DNA of 43,169 nucleotides from Gammaproteobacteria bacterium (GCA_003354005.1 PIWD01000010.1:1-43169); one strand, 5' to 3'; positions 8,227 to 16,227 are shown, counted from the stretch's first letter. Program-made: numbers and translations. The notes: generated from the sequence alone by a model not told the origin.

Positions 8227-8727
8227 TCAACCTGATTCGTAGTTCATATATTGGAGCTTGTCTTTCTCAAAGTTTTCAACCTGACCAGAATCCTCAGACA
8301 GACACTCAATATCCAACATAGACTCCGAGTCTTCCTCATAACAATCTAAATCTGCACTATTAGACAAGAGAGACTCATGTCGAAATTCCGACTTATCTAT
8401 ATTTAATTTATTCAGGTAGTTAGGCAGTTCTGACACAGTATTCACAGGAGTGTTCCGTCTATAAATAAGATAAGTGGCACAGGGGACAACCACAATAAGT
8501 GCTATAATGGCAATAAGTACAAAATATGGCATGATAATTATGCCCAGTGCCAAAAGCACACCAGCAGCAATCAACACGCCCTCCGTAATAATCGGAATTA
8601 TATATCTTGATCCAAATATTTTTTTAAACTCATCCAGCATAGCATCAACTTTATTACTTAATTTATAAGGTATAACAACAATTGTAGTACATATTTCAGC
8701 AATTATGCAAATATTGGTAGTTCCCAA
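8227..8727 (-). CDS. Effector-like protein with a membrane hairpin and acidic tail
   Basis: No homologue is recognised. The 166-residue product has an N-terminal hydrophobic stretch and two adjacent strong membrane helices at about 43-66 and 68-88 separated by 'IMPYF'. A cytosolic tail of about 75 residues follows, very rich in Glu/Asp/Ser ('DCYEEDSESMLDIECLSEDSGQVE'). Membrane hairpins and acidic C-termini are common in Dot/Icm substrates of Coxiellaceae, so effector status is inferred. The start is uncertain: TTG at 8727 has a ribosome-like GGAG only one base away, and ATG at about 8640 is an alternative. A 20-codon ATG frame just upstream overlaps out of frame and could be a leader or a sign of a frameshift. 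Confidence 0.5.
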   Translation of the reverse strand: MGTTNICIIAEICTTIVVIPYKLSNKVDAMLDEFKKIFGSRYIIPIITEGVLIAAGVLLALGIIIMPYFVLIAIIALIVVVPCATYLIYRRNTPVNTVSELPNYLNKLNIDKSEFRHESLLSNSADLDCYEEDSESMLDIECLSEDSGQVENFEKDKLQYMNYESG

Positions 8728-9013
8728 TCTCCAAATTTTGATTTATATGTGATTTCATAGTTTGAACCCTAAAATGAGACTCACACCTGCTAAGTGCCTA
8801 CAAAATACAGGCTTAACAATCTATTTTTGGCAGACAAACTATCTTACCAGAAAGGACAAGGTTTCCAGGAATAAATCACAACTTACGAAACTCCTGTTTA
8901 AAAATTTCTGGCTCTAAAGCTGGATTCATCAGTAGACTTTGATAAGTGCCAGGCAAATATCAAAATATCACCTATACTTAATCACAGGCATATAATACAA
9001 TGGGTGTTTTGTC
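8728..9013. other. Divergent intergenic region between two unknown genes
   Basis: No complete gene is seen. A perfect TATAAT at 8991-8996 lies 17 bases before the ATG at 9014 without a good -35 box, and may be the promoter of that gene with a very short leader. On the minus strand, bases 8880-8962 encode an uninterrupted 'SLLMNPALEPEIFKQEFRKL' ending in a stop. It looks like the tail of a lost gene, but I cannot name it. Confidence 0.3.
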
Positions 9014-9856
9014 ATGCTACAACCTGATAAGAATAGTGGAATATTATCCCGGTATCGTAACTCCATCCAGCGTCGTAATTCCAATGTTAAGGATTTTGTT
9101 TATTTAAAAATCACGAAACCCGAATTACATCATAGATTGGGCACTTCTCGCCCCAGTATCAATAATGAAGATGGCCATCTCAAATTGGATGAAAATCCCC
9201 GTCTCAAATTTGATCTTAATACATTTTATCGCAATGAACTTTCTAAGCTAAGGATAAGAATTGTTAAAGGAAATCCAACTTTCAAATATATGGATAATAT
9301 TATAAACAGCTATAAGATATTTATAGCTAATAGAGTTGATGATTATTCTAGCTACAATGACTCAACTTTCCCGGTTGGAACTGTAGAGAAGGTTGGTCTT
9401 TTAGTACGCGCATTACATATCTCTGGCAAACCTATAAAATATGCTGCACTTAAATTTCCACGCGTATCAAACAGTATAGCATCTATGCATAAACACCCCA
9501 AATTCACAAAACTCGCTATAATCTTTGTTAATGTTTTAATATTTGCCATTACATTATTCATCATAATAATGTTTCCGCCAGCCATCCCAGTGGGTCTTGC
9601 CATACTTATGGGCGTTGGACTGGCAAGTATTGGAGTCACCGCAGTTGCCACTGAGGCATGTTCAGACTTGGTAATGGATGGTTTGTTAGAGGTAATTGAA
9701 GAGAGGGAAAATCTTGACATAACACGCTCCAGTGAAAATGTGAGAAAAAAGGTGCAAAGCTCTGATGACAAAACAGTACTTCCACCCATAAATGGTGGCA
9801 AGCCTGAAGCTCCAAATAAAGGTGAAATAGCAAATAATAATCCTAATTATAACTGA
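9014..9856 (+). CDS. Effector-like protein with C-proximal membrane hairpin (possibly 3'-truncated)
   Basis: I do not recognise this 280-residue product. The N-terminal 160 residues are soluble, basic and Asn/Ser/Arg-rich. Two membrane helices follow at about 166-186 ('LAIIFVNVLIFAITLFIIIMF') and 190-212 (Gly/Ala-rich). The polar tail contains 'EVIEERENLD' and ends 'GEIANNNPNYN'. AT-rich codons (ATA, AGA, TTA) contrast with the nearby phosphate genes. The stop codon (9854-9856) lies inside a 107-bp inverted copy of fba that begins at 9852, so the original C-terminus may have been replaced when that fragment arrived. ATG 9014 is preceded by GGGTG. Secretion by Dot/Icm is a guess from context. 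Confidence 0.55.
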   Translation: MLQPDKNSGILSRYRNSIQRRNSNVKDFVYLKITKPELHHRLGTSRPSINNEDGHLKLDENPRLKFDLNTFYRNELSKLRIRIVKGNPTFKYMDNIINSYKIFIANRVDDYSSYNDSTFPVGTVEKVGLLVRALHISGKPIKYAALKFPRVSNSIASMHKHPKFTKLAIIFVNVLIFAITLFIIIMFPPAIPVGLAILMGVGLASIGVTAVATEACSDLVMDGLLEVIEERENLDITRSSENVRKKVQSSDDKTVLPPINGGKPEAPNKGEIANNNPNYN

Positions 9857-9958
9857 GGTAAACCCTAATTGTAAGGAGCGTATACAAACACCTGGAGAAG
9901 CACCATGGTCTTGATGTAAACAAATAGGGATATTTGCCCATTCATGACTGGCAGCAAG
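9852..9958 (-). repeat. 107-bp inverted duplicate of fba (bases 1316-1422)
   Basis: Aligned by hand, bases 9852-9958 equal the reverse complement of 1316-1422 at 104 of 107 positions. Mismatches are at 9896, 9945 and 9948. The copied segment covers fba codons about 67-101, including the HQDHG active-site motif. Both borders are sharp: identity stops at 9851 and 9959. The copy has no open frame of its own. Because it lies downstream of the 280-residue ORF on the same strand, a read-through transcript would carry 107 nt complementary to fba mRNA. Confidence 0.93.
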
Positions 9959-10068
9959 TGCAAACCTAAGTAAACTCAGTCTTACGGCGAGCTTGATAAA
10001 GCTTGTTTATTTCCGAAAATAGCGTTATCATGCAAGCCTGTTAATGATATTTGAGGTATAGATATAAC

Positions 10069-10752
10069 ATGCCATTCGGAGTTGCCATATTTAGCACGTT
10101 ATCACGTTCACCAATGCATCTTATAGTGAAGCATTCCGAGTGTGTTGCTGCATGCGCGGACTACCTAGTACCGTTCTTAGAGGCTGTTTACCAGAAGCAT
10201 TGGACGACTGCGGAACAACACTTGCAAAAAATAGAAACCTTAGAGAAACAGGCAGATGCCATTAAAAGAAATATACGCTGCCATCTACCTAATCGCCTGT
10301 TCCTGCCACTTATATCTCGTTTTGATATTTTGCATCTTCTAATTATACAAGATCAGATCGCAAATAATGCCGAAGATATTGCAGGACTTATTTACGGACG
10401 AAAAATTCAATTCCCTGAGGTAATTCACAATAGCTATCAGCAGTTATTAATCCATTGCGTTAATGCTGCGAGACAAGCAAATCATGCAACTTGCGAACTC
10501 AATGAGTTGTTCAAGACAGTCTTTAGCCGACATGGAACAGGTAAGGTTAAGCAGATGATTGAAGATCTCAGTCATATTGAGCACACAACAGACCAAATTC
10601 AAGTCACTGCACGCTGTCAATTATTTGAAATTGAAAAAGATTTATCACCAGTTGAGGTGATATTTCTCTATAAAATCATCGAATTAACGGGTGCATTAGC
10701 AGATTATGCAGAACAAATAGGTAAACGTCTTGATTTATTGTTAGCGAAGTGA
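10069..10752 (+). CDS. PhoU-like DUF47 protein (phosphate transport accessory)
   Basis: The 227-residue all-helical product belongs to the DUF47/TIGR00153 family of PhoU-like proteins that partner PiT phosphate permeases. It begins 'MPFGVAIFSTLSRSPM' and continues 'HLIVKHSECVAACADYLVPFLEAV', 'IETLEKQADAIKRNIRCHLPNRLFLPLISRFDILHLLIIQDQIANNAEDIAGL', then a second PhoU-like half with 'DLSHIEHTTDQIQVTARCQLF'. The Glu-x-x-Ala-Asp and Gln-Asp-x-Ile-Ala-Asn-x-Ala-Glu-Asp positions are the expected metal/phosphate-binding helices. The ATG at 10069 fits the family start better than TTG 10051. It is followed 13 bases later by punA and then pit. Confidence 0.88.
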   Translation: MPFGVAIFSTLSRSPMHLIVKHSECVAACADYLVPFLEAVYQKHWTTAEQHLQKIETLEKQADAIKRNIRCHLPNRLFLPLISRFDILHLLIIQDQIANNAEDIAGLIYGRKIQFPEVIHNSYQQLLIHCVNAARQANHATCELNELFKTVFSRHGTGKVKQMIEDLSHIEHTTDQIQVTARCQLFEIEKDLSPVEVIFLYKIIELTGALADYAEQIGKRLDLLLAK

Positions 10753-10765
10753 AGGAAACCTAACT

Positions 10766-11605
10766 ATGCCACTAACTTCTTTGCCTGAGCAGGCAGTTGC
10801 AGTTATTAAAAGTAAAAATCCATCCTTGAGCGCAAAAATTGGTTTGGTTCTTGGCTCTGGCTTAAATGCACTCGCACAAGCTATTAGTCCTTGCACCTCA
10901 TTTTCCTACGAGGACTTGCCTGGTTTCCCAAGCTGTAGCGTAGAAGGACATCACGGCCAATTACACATCGGTAACTTGAACGGTGCTGCCGTCGCCTGTT
11001 TGCAGGGACGTGTGCACTACTATGAAAGTATGTATGCCGATGACTTCAAAACACCGATACGAACTTTAAAGCAATTAGGCTGCAACACAATTATTATTAC
11101 CAATGCCTCTGGTTCATTGCGACCAGAAGTCACGCCAGGGCAGCTTGTGTTGATCAATGATCATATCAATTTTCAGTGGCATAACCCTTTAGCTGGTATA
11201 CGCAACGATGATGCTTTTGGCTCACGCTTTATTAGTATGGATCAGGTGTATGATCAGCAGCTTCTTAAGCAATCAAAACAGCATGCAGAAAAACTCAATA
11301 TCCCTATTGCAGAGGGTGTGTACATCGGGGTGCTGGGGCCCAGTTTTGAAACTCCAGCCGAAATTCGAGCATTCAAGAGCTGGGGGGCTGATGTTATAGG
11401 CATGTCAACCCTGCCAGAGGTGATCCTGGCGCGCCATTGTAATATGAAGGTACTTCTGGTCGCAGCGATTAGCAATATGGCTTCTGGTATCAGTCAGGTA
11501 TCTCTCAGCCATGAACTCACCTTGCAAGGTGCACAGCTTAGCCTAGAGAATTTAACACGCTTAATTACATCCCTTATACATGACCTTAGTGTCCCCCACC
11601 CATAA
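10766..11605 (+). CDS. punA: Purine-nucleoside phosphorylase (trimeric PNP / XapA type)
   Basis: PNP catalyses phosphorolysis of purine (deoxy)nucleosides to base plus (deoxy)ribose-1-phosphate in salvage. The 279-residue product has all trimeric-PNP signatures: 'LVLGSGLN' (phosphate loop), 'VEGHHGQL', 'LQGRVHYYE', 'IITNASGSLRPE', 'GVLGPSFETPAEIRAFKSWGADVIGMSTLPEVILARHC' in order, and 'ISNMASG'. It sits between the DUF47 gene and pit with gaps of 13 and 20 bases. This is an uncommon insertion into a normally two-gene phosphate unit, and it makes sense because PNP consumes phosphate. The choice of punA over xapA is by family, not substrate. Confidence 0.92.
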   Translation: MPLTSLPEQAVAVIKSKNPSLSAKIGLVLGSGLNALAQAISPCTSFSYEDLPGFPSCSVEGHHGQLHIGNLNGAAVACLQGRVHYYESMYADDFKTPIRTLKQLGCNTIIITNASGSLRPEVTPGQLVLINDHINFQWHNPLAGIRNDDAFGSRFISMDQVYDQQLLKQSKQHAEKLNIPIAEGVYIGVLGPSFETPAEIRAFKSWGADVIGMSTLPEVILARHCNMKVLLVAAISNMASGISQVSLSHELTLQGAQLSLENLTRLITSLIHDLSVPHP

Positions 11606-11625
11606 AAACATAGAGCTTATGACAC

Positions 11626-12840
11626 GTGCTATTTTCACTTAACATTGTACTCGCTATCTTCTCTGCATTTTTTATGGCCTGGGGAGTTGGTGCAAATGAT
11701 GTCGCAAATGCTATGGGCACCTCAGTGGGTTCCAAAGCACTAACTATTAAACAAGCGATTATCATTGCCACTATTTTTGAGACGGTTGGTGCACTATTTG
11801 CTAGCCATGAGGTAACTTTTACCATTAAACGGCTTATTATCTACAACCCATTACTACACAATAACCATGACTTAATCTACGGTATGTTAGCATCGTTATT
11901 AGCATCTGGTAGCTGGCTTATTATTGCCAGTCACTACAGTTGGCCTGTTTCCACAACACATAGTATCGTTGGTGCTGTAGTTGGCTTTGGTGCAATTTGC
12001 TTAGGACTCAATCACCTTAATTGGCAGCTCGTTATGAATATTGGCCTGAGCTGGTTATTGACCCCTTTCCTAAGCTGTTTAATTGCCTATTTTATTTTTA
12101 TATCCCTGCAAAAGATTATTTTTGACCATCCTGAACCCTTAAAACAAGCACATCGTCACTTACCCATTTATGCCTTTTTTACCATCTTTACAATTTCGCT
12201 TATTTTTTCCTTCTCTTGTTGCACTAAACAACCCATTTTCCATAAGCTGGTTATAGCAGGCATACTTAGCTCCTTAGCAAGTTTAGTCAGTCTGGTATTG
12301 CTAAAGAAATCAGCATGCCATGTTAACCAAGAGCAATCAATATCAAGTCAAATTGAAAAAAGCTTTAGTATTCTCACTACATTAACAGCCTGCACAATGG
12401 CATTTGCACATGGCTCAAATGATGTCGCCAACGCAACAGGCCCTCTAGCTGCTATTGTTCAAACAGTCACTGGAAGCCACCATATGCCACTATGGATTCC
12501 TATACTAGGAGCAAGTGGTATAGTACTTGGCTTAGCGATGTATGGCCATAAGGTAATTGCAACCATCGGCAAAAAAATTACTTACTTGACTCCTACCCGT
12601 AGTTTTGCAGCGCAATTAGCCACGGCGATTACTATTATTTTATCATCTAGCATTGGTTTGCCTGTCTCAACCACACAGATTTTAGTGGGAGCTATTATGG
12701 GTGTCGGCATGGCGCGTGGGATCGTGGCACTTAATTTGCATATGATACGCTTGATTTTTATATCCTGGATTATCACGCTACCAGCAGGAGCACTGTTGGC
12801 AATTGGCTTCTTCTATTTACTCAAATTTACGTTGGGCTAG
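11626..12840 (+). CDS. pit: PiT-family inorganic phosphate permease
   Basis: This inner-membrane low-affinity phosphate/metal-phosphate symporter has 404 residues and about 10-11 membrane helices. Both family repeats are present: 'WGVGANDVANAMGTSVGSKALT' (about 20-41) and 'AHGSNDVANATGPLAAIV' (about 263-280). Paired 'SWPVSTTHSIVGAVVGFG' and 'GLPVSTTQILVGAIMGVG' segments are also seen. The GTG at 11626 is the likely start; an ATG 7 bases earlier is out of frame and closes after seven codons. With the upstream DUF47 protein it forms a Pit accessory pair. It ends next to IS605 debris. Confidence 0.92.
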   Translation: MLFSLNIVLAIFSAFFMAWGVGANDVANAMGTSVGSKALTIKQAIIIATIFETVGALFASHEVTFTIKRLIIYNPLLHNNHDLIYGMLASLLASGSWLIIASHYSWPVSTTHSIVGAVVGFGAICLGLNHLNWQLVMNIGLSWLLTPFLSCLIAYFIFISLQKIIFDHPEPLKQAHRHLPIYAFFTIFTISLIFSFSCCTKQPIFHKLVIAGILSSLASLVSLVLLKKSACHVNQEQSISSQIEKSFSILTTLTACTMAFAHGSNDVANATGPLAAIVQTVTGSHHMPLWIPILGASGIVLGLAMYGHKVIATIGKKITYLTPTRSFAAQLATAITIILSSSIGLPVSTTQILVGAIMGVGMARGIVALNLHMIRLIFISWIITLPAGALLAIGFFYLLKFTLG

Positions 12841-12867
12841 TTAAGAAATCGCTGGGCACTACTCATA

Positions 12868-13003
12868 GTTGACATCCTCTACCCCCTAAGGAAAGGGAAT
12901 TCCTATTGATAAGCTGGTTGTTGGTTGCCCATTTACAGAGATTCCCGCTTCATCGAATCAGCTAATGCTACCTTTCCACAGGCTAACACGGCACGCCCTA
13001 CCA
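12868..13003 (-). mobile_element. IS605-type remnant: TnpB C-terminus plus right end
   Basis: On the minus strand bases 12998 to 12933 encode 'GRAVLACGKVALADSMKRESL' then a stop, matching the usual C-terminal tail of IS605 OrfB/TnpB. The following 65 bases resemble the conserved right end (the region that also gives the 3' part of an omega RNA), finishing in GAGGATGTCAAC at 12868. The catalytic RuvC part and zinc finger of TnpB are absent, so it is inactive. The debris lies just after pit. Confidence 0.68.
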
Positions 13004-13078
13004 CTAAAATGAACTGTTATAGATTAGTGTGGAGCAGTTAAGAAAGACCAGAACAGATAGGTGCTGTCAATTTAGTAC

Positions 13079-13417
13079 GTGCATTTAGTCTTTGTTACAA
13101 AATGCCGAAGAGCACAAGAAACGCTCGACCAACAGGACACCCTAGCCCCCCTCAAGGAAGATTACTGCACGCACGAAATTGGATCAGCCAATGCTCAACA
13201 GAAAACCGATCGCTTTACAGATCAAGACTTACTTCTGCGGTTAGGTAACCACTATCATTTTTTCATCCCTGTTTCCCAAATTCCTTCTATTTCCTCTGTT
13301 TCCCCAATTCCCTCTGTTTCCTCTTCCTCAATTTCTGCTACCTCCTCAATTCCTTCCCCTTCCTCAGCTAATGTAACCAGCCAATCCGATGATGAGAATC
13401 TCTCAGAAGTTTTGTAG
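13079..13417 (+). pseudogene. IS200-like TnpA N-terminal fragment fused to low-complexity frame
   Basis: A GTG frame begins 'VHLVFVTKCRR', the characteristic N-terminal strand of IS200/IS605 Y1 transposases, which usually carry 'HLVFVTKYRR'. After about 11 residues the similarity ends. The rest of the 112-codon frame is unrelated, and from about 13260 it is Ser/Pro low complexity that is simply antisense to the Glu-rich repeats of the minus-strand gene. No HUH motif or catalytic Tyr is present. I read it as a transposase relic, not a functional gene. Confidence 0.5.
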
Positions 13418-13614
13418 AAGAGGTTGATGTATCCAAAGTATCTAAAAGTCCAATGCTTATTTTCCACCAAAGAATACTCGTAAAAAACGCCCTCTCCCCG
13501 ACTACGAGACCACTTCAAAAATTTCAACAAACTAATCGCAAAATCTACAAAATACGAAATACTCCACCCAGTAACTACTTCTGCAAATTCATAGAACTTT
13601 TTTTTTCCGTATTG
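13255..13614 (-). pseudogene. Second reading frame of the coiled-coil gene (frameshifted 3' part)
   Basis: The minus-strand frame with lowest codon base 13255 is open back to a stop at 13615-13617 and has no convincing start of its own (the first TTG is at 13530). It therefore begins exactly at the A9 run (plus-strand T9, 13598-13606) in which the upstream coiled-coil frame also reads. One base of slippage would join the two. It encodes 'KKFYEFAEVVTGWSISYFVDF', a hydrophobic segment 'FVDFAISLLKFLKW', a basic-aromatic stretch, and a striking Glu-rich tail with degenerate repeats of 'EEVAEIEEEETEGIGETEEIEGIWETG'. Interpretation: the 3' half of a gene broken by an indel, or expressed by slippage. 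Confidence 0.6.
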
Positions 13615-14390
13615 TTACCAGAATTTTCATCATCCTCTGCTGCTCCCGCTTTGAAAAATTGAGTGGAAGATTGTTGCAGTGACTGATCCTGTTTTAAACC
13701 TTGAGAAGGTTTAGATTTGCTAATGGTAGCAAACATCTCGCGCATCCGTTTCTCCATCCGTTCCTCCATGCCTTCCATTTCATTTTTTAGACCAGAGACC
13801 TCCTTCGCCATACGCGTATTCTCACTTTTTAGACTGGAGACCTCCTCCTCCATAAGCGCATTCTCATTTTTTAGACCAGAGACCTCCTTCGCCATACGCG
13901 TATTCTCACTTTTTAGACTGGAGATCCTCTTCCTTAGAATGTCGACCTCTTTCGTATGATCTTCTCTCAATCTTCGATTTTCATCTGCCAATCTTGCATT
14001 TTCAGCTGCCAATCTTGCATTTTCAGCTGCCAATCTTTTATTTTCAACCACTAATGCATCACCCAGTAATCCTGCTTTCTTCACAGCAGAGTCTAGAGTG
14101 CATTTCGATTTCGAAAACCATCTACGGCGAAACCGTGAGTACCCCTTCTCTGACTTAGTATCATCCTCGATGTACTCAAGGATATCAGTGTTAGTTAAAA
14201 GCCTGTGAGGAGTGAAAAAATTATATTCGAGTAGTTCTACATTCATAGTACCAAGAAAACACTTCACTAGGCTTACACTTGGACTTTGCCCTACCGCAAT
14301 CTCAGAAGAACCCCTATCTGCAAACTCCACCTGCTCACCGTTCCCCTTTTCCTCACCCTTGCTGTCATTATACATCATCCAATACTCCAT
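13575..14390 (-). CDS. Coiled-coil protein with 14-residue heptad repeats (effector candidate)
   Basis: The 271-residue product is not assignable to a family. The N-terminal 100 residues are soluble and acidic/mixed. From about residue 112 an uninterrupted coiled coil begins: three 'AAENARL/ADENRRL' heptads, then alternating 14-residue units 'SLKSENTRMAKEVS' and 'GLKNENALMEEEVS', then 'EMEGMEERMEKRMREM'. The DNA repeats have a 42-bp period. A polar tail ends 'KKSSMNLQK'. In the last codons the frame crosses nine A residues; a one-base slip opens another ~114 codons. Neighbouring IS605 relics and the repeat structure mark it as accessory. Secretion by Dot/Icm is plausible from context only. 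The ATG at 14390 was taken as start. Confidence 0.65.
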   Translation of the reverse strand: MEYWMMYNDSKGEEKGNGEQVEFADRGSSEIAVGQSPSVSLVKCFLGTMNVELLEYNFFTPHRLLTNTDILEYIEDDTKSEKGYSRFRRRWFSKSKCTLDSAVKKAGLLGDALVVENKRLAAENARLAAENARLADENRRLREDHTKEVDILRKRISSLKSENTRMAKEVSGLKNENALMEEEVSSLKSENTRMAKEVSGLKNEMEGMEERMEKRMREMFATISKSKPSQGLKQDQSLQQSSTQFFKAGAAEDDENSGNNTEKKSSMNLQK

Positions 14391-14531
14391 ATTAAAATTA
14401 AATACTCGCGATGCCCAATGCAGGCATCAACACTCGATACGTACAGTACACGAAAATAAACAAGAATGCAATCTTGTTTTTTTGCAAAAAATATCTTGGA
14501 AATCCGACTGACACGGCAGCCACCTGTCTAG

Positions 14532-15425
14532 TTAAATTGGGAGAGTAGTGTGCGTGATTTGATCCAGAATTGTGCCTAACTGAGTTTGGCTGCTAAAATG
14601 GATGGTAAGTTTTCCCTTGCCTTGCCGATTCACATTAACGGATACTTTCCCCTGTAAACTTTGGGTAAGTTGTTCAAGCTGTTTTTTCACGGCACTGTTG
14701 AATGATTGCTGTGTGGTTGCTTGTTTGTCTTGTTTATCATCTTGTTTCTGCTGCAGTCTACGAATAAGTACCTCAGCTTCTCTAACAGATGCACATTTTG
14801 CGATGAGTTGCTTTGCAATGGTTAGTTGTTGTGATTGGTTTGCAAGTGATAAGAGGGCAATGGCATGTCCCCGTTCAAGTTCTCCATTTTCAAGTAAGTT
14901 AAGTATTTCGTCCTGTAAGTTAAGTAGTCGTAGGGTATTGCTAATATTGGAACGAGATTTCCCTAAGATATCAGCTGCTTGTTGGTGGGTAAGTTGATAA
15001 TCATTAGTCAGACGCTTAATTGCAAATGCTTCTTCAACCACATTAAGATCTTCACGTTGAATATTTTCTATAAGTGCAAGTGTCATCGCATTTTTATCAC
15101 TTATTTGACGGATAATGACTGGGACATGAGTCAATTCAGCCAATTTTGCAGCCTTCCAGCGTCGCTCCCCAGCTATGATTTCGTGATAACCATCGTCTTT
15201 TTGACGTACAATAATGGGCTGGATAATGCCTTGTTGTCTAATTGAATTGGCCAATTCATTCAGGGTGACTTGGTCGATGCGACGACGTGGTTGATAACGG
15301 CCAGGCACTAATTGGTCGATAGAGGTTTGTGTGGTCATATAATCTTTTTCTTCTTGTTGGCTAAGCAGTTCACTCAGCCCGAGATCAAGCAATCCTTTGC
15401 CCAGTACTTTTCTTCGGTTAACCAT
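14532..15425 (-). CDS. parB: Chromosome-partitioning protein ParB
   Basis: ParB is a CTP-dependent clamp that loads at parS and spreads on DNA near the origin. The 297-residue product has N-terminal '[14 protein letters not shown]', '[14 protein letters not shown]', '[17 protein letters not shown]', the CTP-binding '[25 protein letters not shown]' and '[17 protein letters not shown]'. It also has an HTH with '[23 protein letters not shown]' and '[13 protein letters not shown]', and a C-terminal dimer domain. It overlaps parA by 8 bases. No consensus parS was found by eye in the window. Confidence 0.95.
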   Translation of the reverse strand: MVNRRKVLGKGLLDLGLSELLSQQEEKDYMTTQTSIDQLVPGRYQPRRRIDQVTLNELANSIRQQGIIQPIIVRQKDDGYHEIIAGERRWKAAKLAELTHVPVIIRQISDKNAMTLALIENIQREDLNVVEEAFAIKRLTNDYQLTHQQAADILGKSRSNISNTLRLLNLQDEILNLLENGELERGHAIALLSLANQSQQLTIAKQLIAKCASVREAEVLIRRLQQKQDDKQDKQATTQQSFNSAVKKQLEQLTQSLQGKVSVNVNRQGKGKLTIHFSSQTQLGTILDQITHTTLPI

Positions 15426-16227
15426 AATTATTTTCTGCCTGTGTTAGTTGTTTAGGAGGGACATGTGCGGTGTTTTGTTGACGTAGTATTTCGGCAGCTA
15501 GTGCTAAGTAAGCAATGGCTCCTTGTGATCGACGATCATAGTATAAAGCTGGCAGGCCATGACTAGGAGCTTCTGCAAGTCGAACATTTCGTGGGATAAT
15601 GGTTTGGTAGACCTGATCTTTGAAATGCTCTGTCAACTGTGTTGAAACATCGATAGTCAAGCGGTTGCGTCCATCATACATGGTTCTTAGAATGCCTTCA
15701 ATGATGAGCTTGGTGTGTATCTGCCGTAACTGACGGATGGTGTTCATAAGATCGGTAATGCCCTCTAGTGAATAGTATTCACACTGAATGGGAATCAACA
15801 CACTGTTAGAACTCATTAGGGCATTAATGGTCAGAATATTAAGTGCTGGTGGGCAGTCAATGAGAATAAATTGATAGTCCTTCTTTAGGGGGGCTAGTAG
15901 TTCTTTGAGCTTGTATTCACGTTGGCTTTCCTGTAGCAAACGAATAGCAGCAATAGTCAGTTGGTGATTAGCTGGCAAGATATCATACCCAAAGGATGTG
16001 GGGGTGATAAGTTGATCGCTCGAGCACGCGCCTAGCAATGCATCATTGATTGAGTGGCTGAGTGTTTGTTTGTGAATACCACTGCCCATTGTTGCATTAG
16101 CTTGTGGGTCTAGGTCAACAAGCAATACCTTTTGCTTAATAGCACTTAGTGATGCAGCCAAGTTTACACATGAAGTCGTTTTTCCAACCCCACCTTTTTG
16201 GTTGCTGATGGCTATGATCTTTCCCAA
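15418..16227 (-). CDS. parA: Chromosome-partitioning ATPase ParA (Soj)
   Basis: ParA is a deviant-Walker ATPase that binds the nucleoid and moves ParB-parS complexes. The 269-residue product begins '[27 protein letters not shown]' (deviant Walker A, about 9-18) and has '[13 protein letters not shown]', '[13 protein letters not shown]' (Walker B) and '[20 protein letters not shown]'. There is no N-terminal HTH, so it is the short chromosomal type. It is preceded by rsmG with 23 bases between, the standard gammaproteobacterial near-origin order. mnmG, usually next to rsmG, is not in the window. Confidence 0.95.
   Translation of the reverse strand: MGKIIAISNQKGGVGKTTSCVNLAASLSAIKQKVLLVDLDPQANATMGSGIHKQTLSHSINDALLGACSSDQLITPTSFGYDILPANHQLTIAAIRLLQESQREYKLKELLAPLKKDYQFILIDCPPALNILTINALMSSNSVLIPIQCEYYSLEGITDLMNTIRQLRQIHTKLIIEGILRTMYDGRNRLTIDVSTQLTEHFKDQVYQTIIPRNVRLAEAPSHGLPALYYDRRSQGAIAYLALAAEILRQQNTAHVPPKQLTQAENNYG

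Noticed and set aside
13260..13417. Ser/Pro-rich open frame on the plus strand
   Set aside because: It is the antisense reading of the Glu-rich repeats of the minus-strand frame; composition explains the open frame.
14602..15245. Plus-strand open frames across parB
   Set aside because: Shadows of parB, which has complete family motifs on the minus strand.
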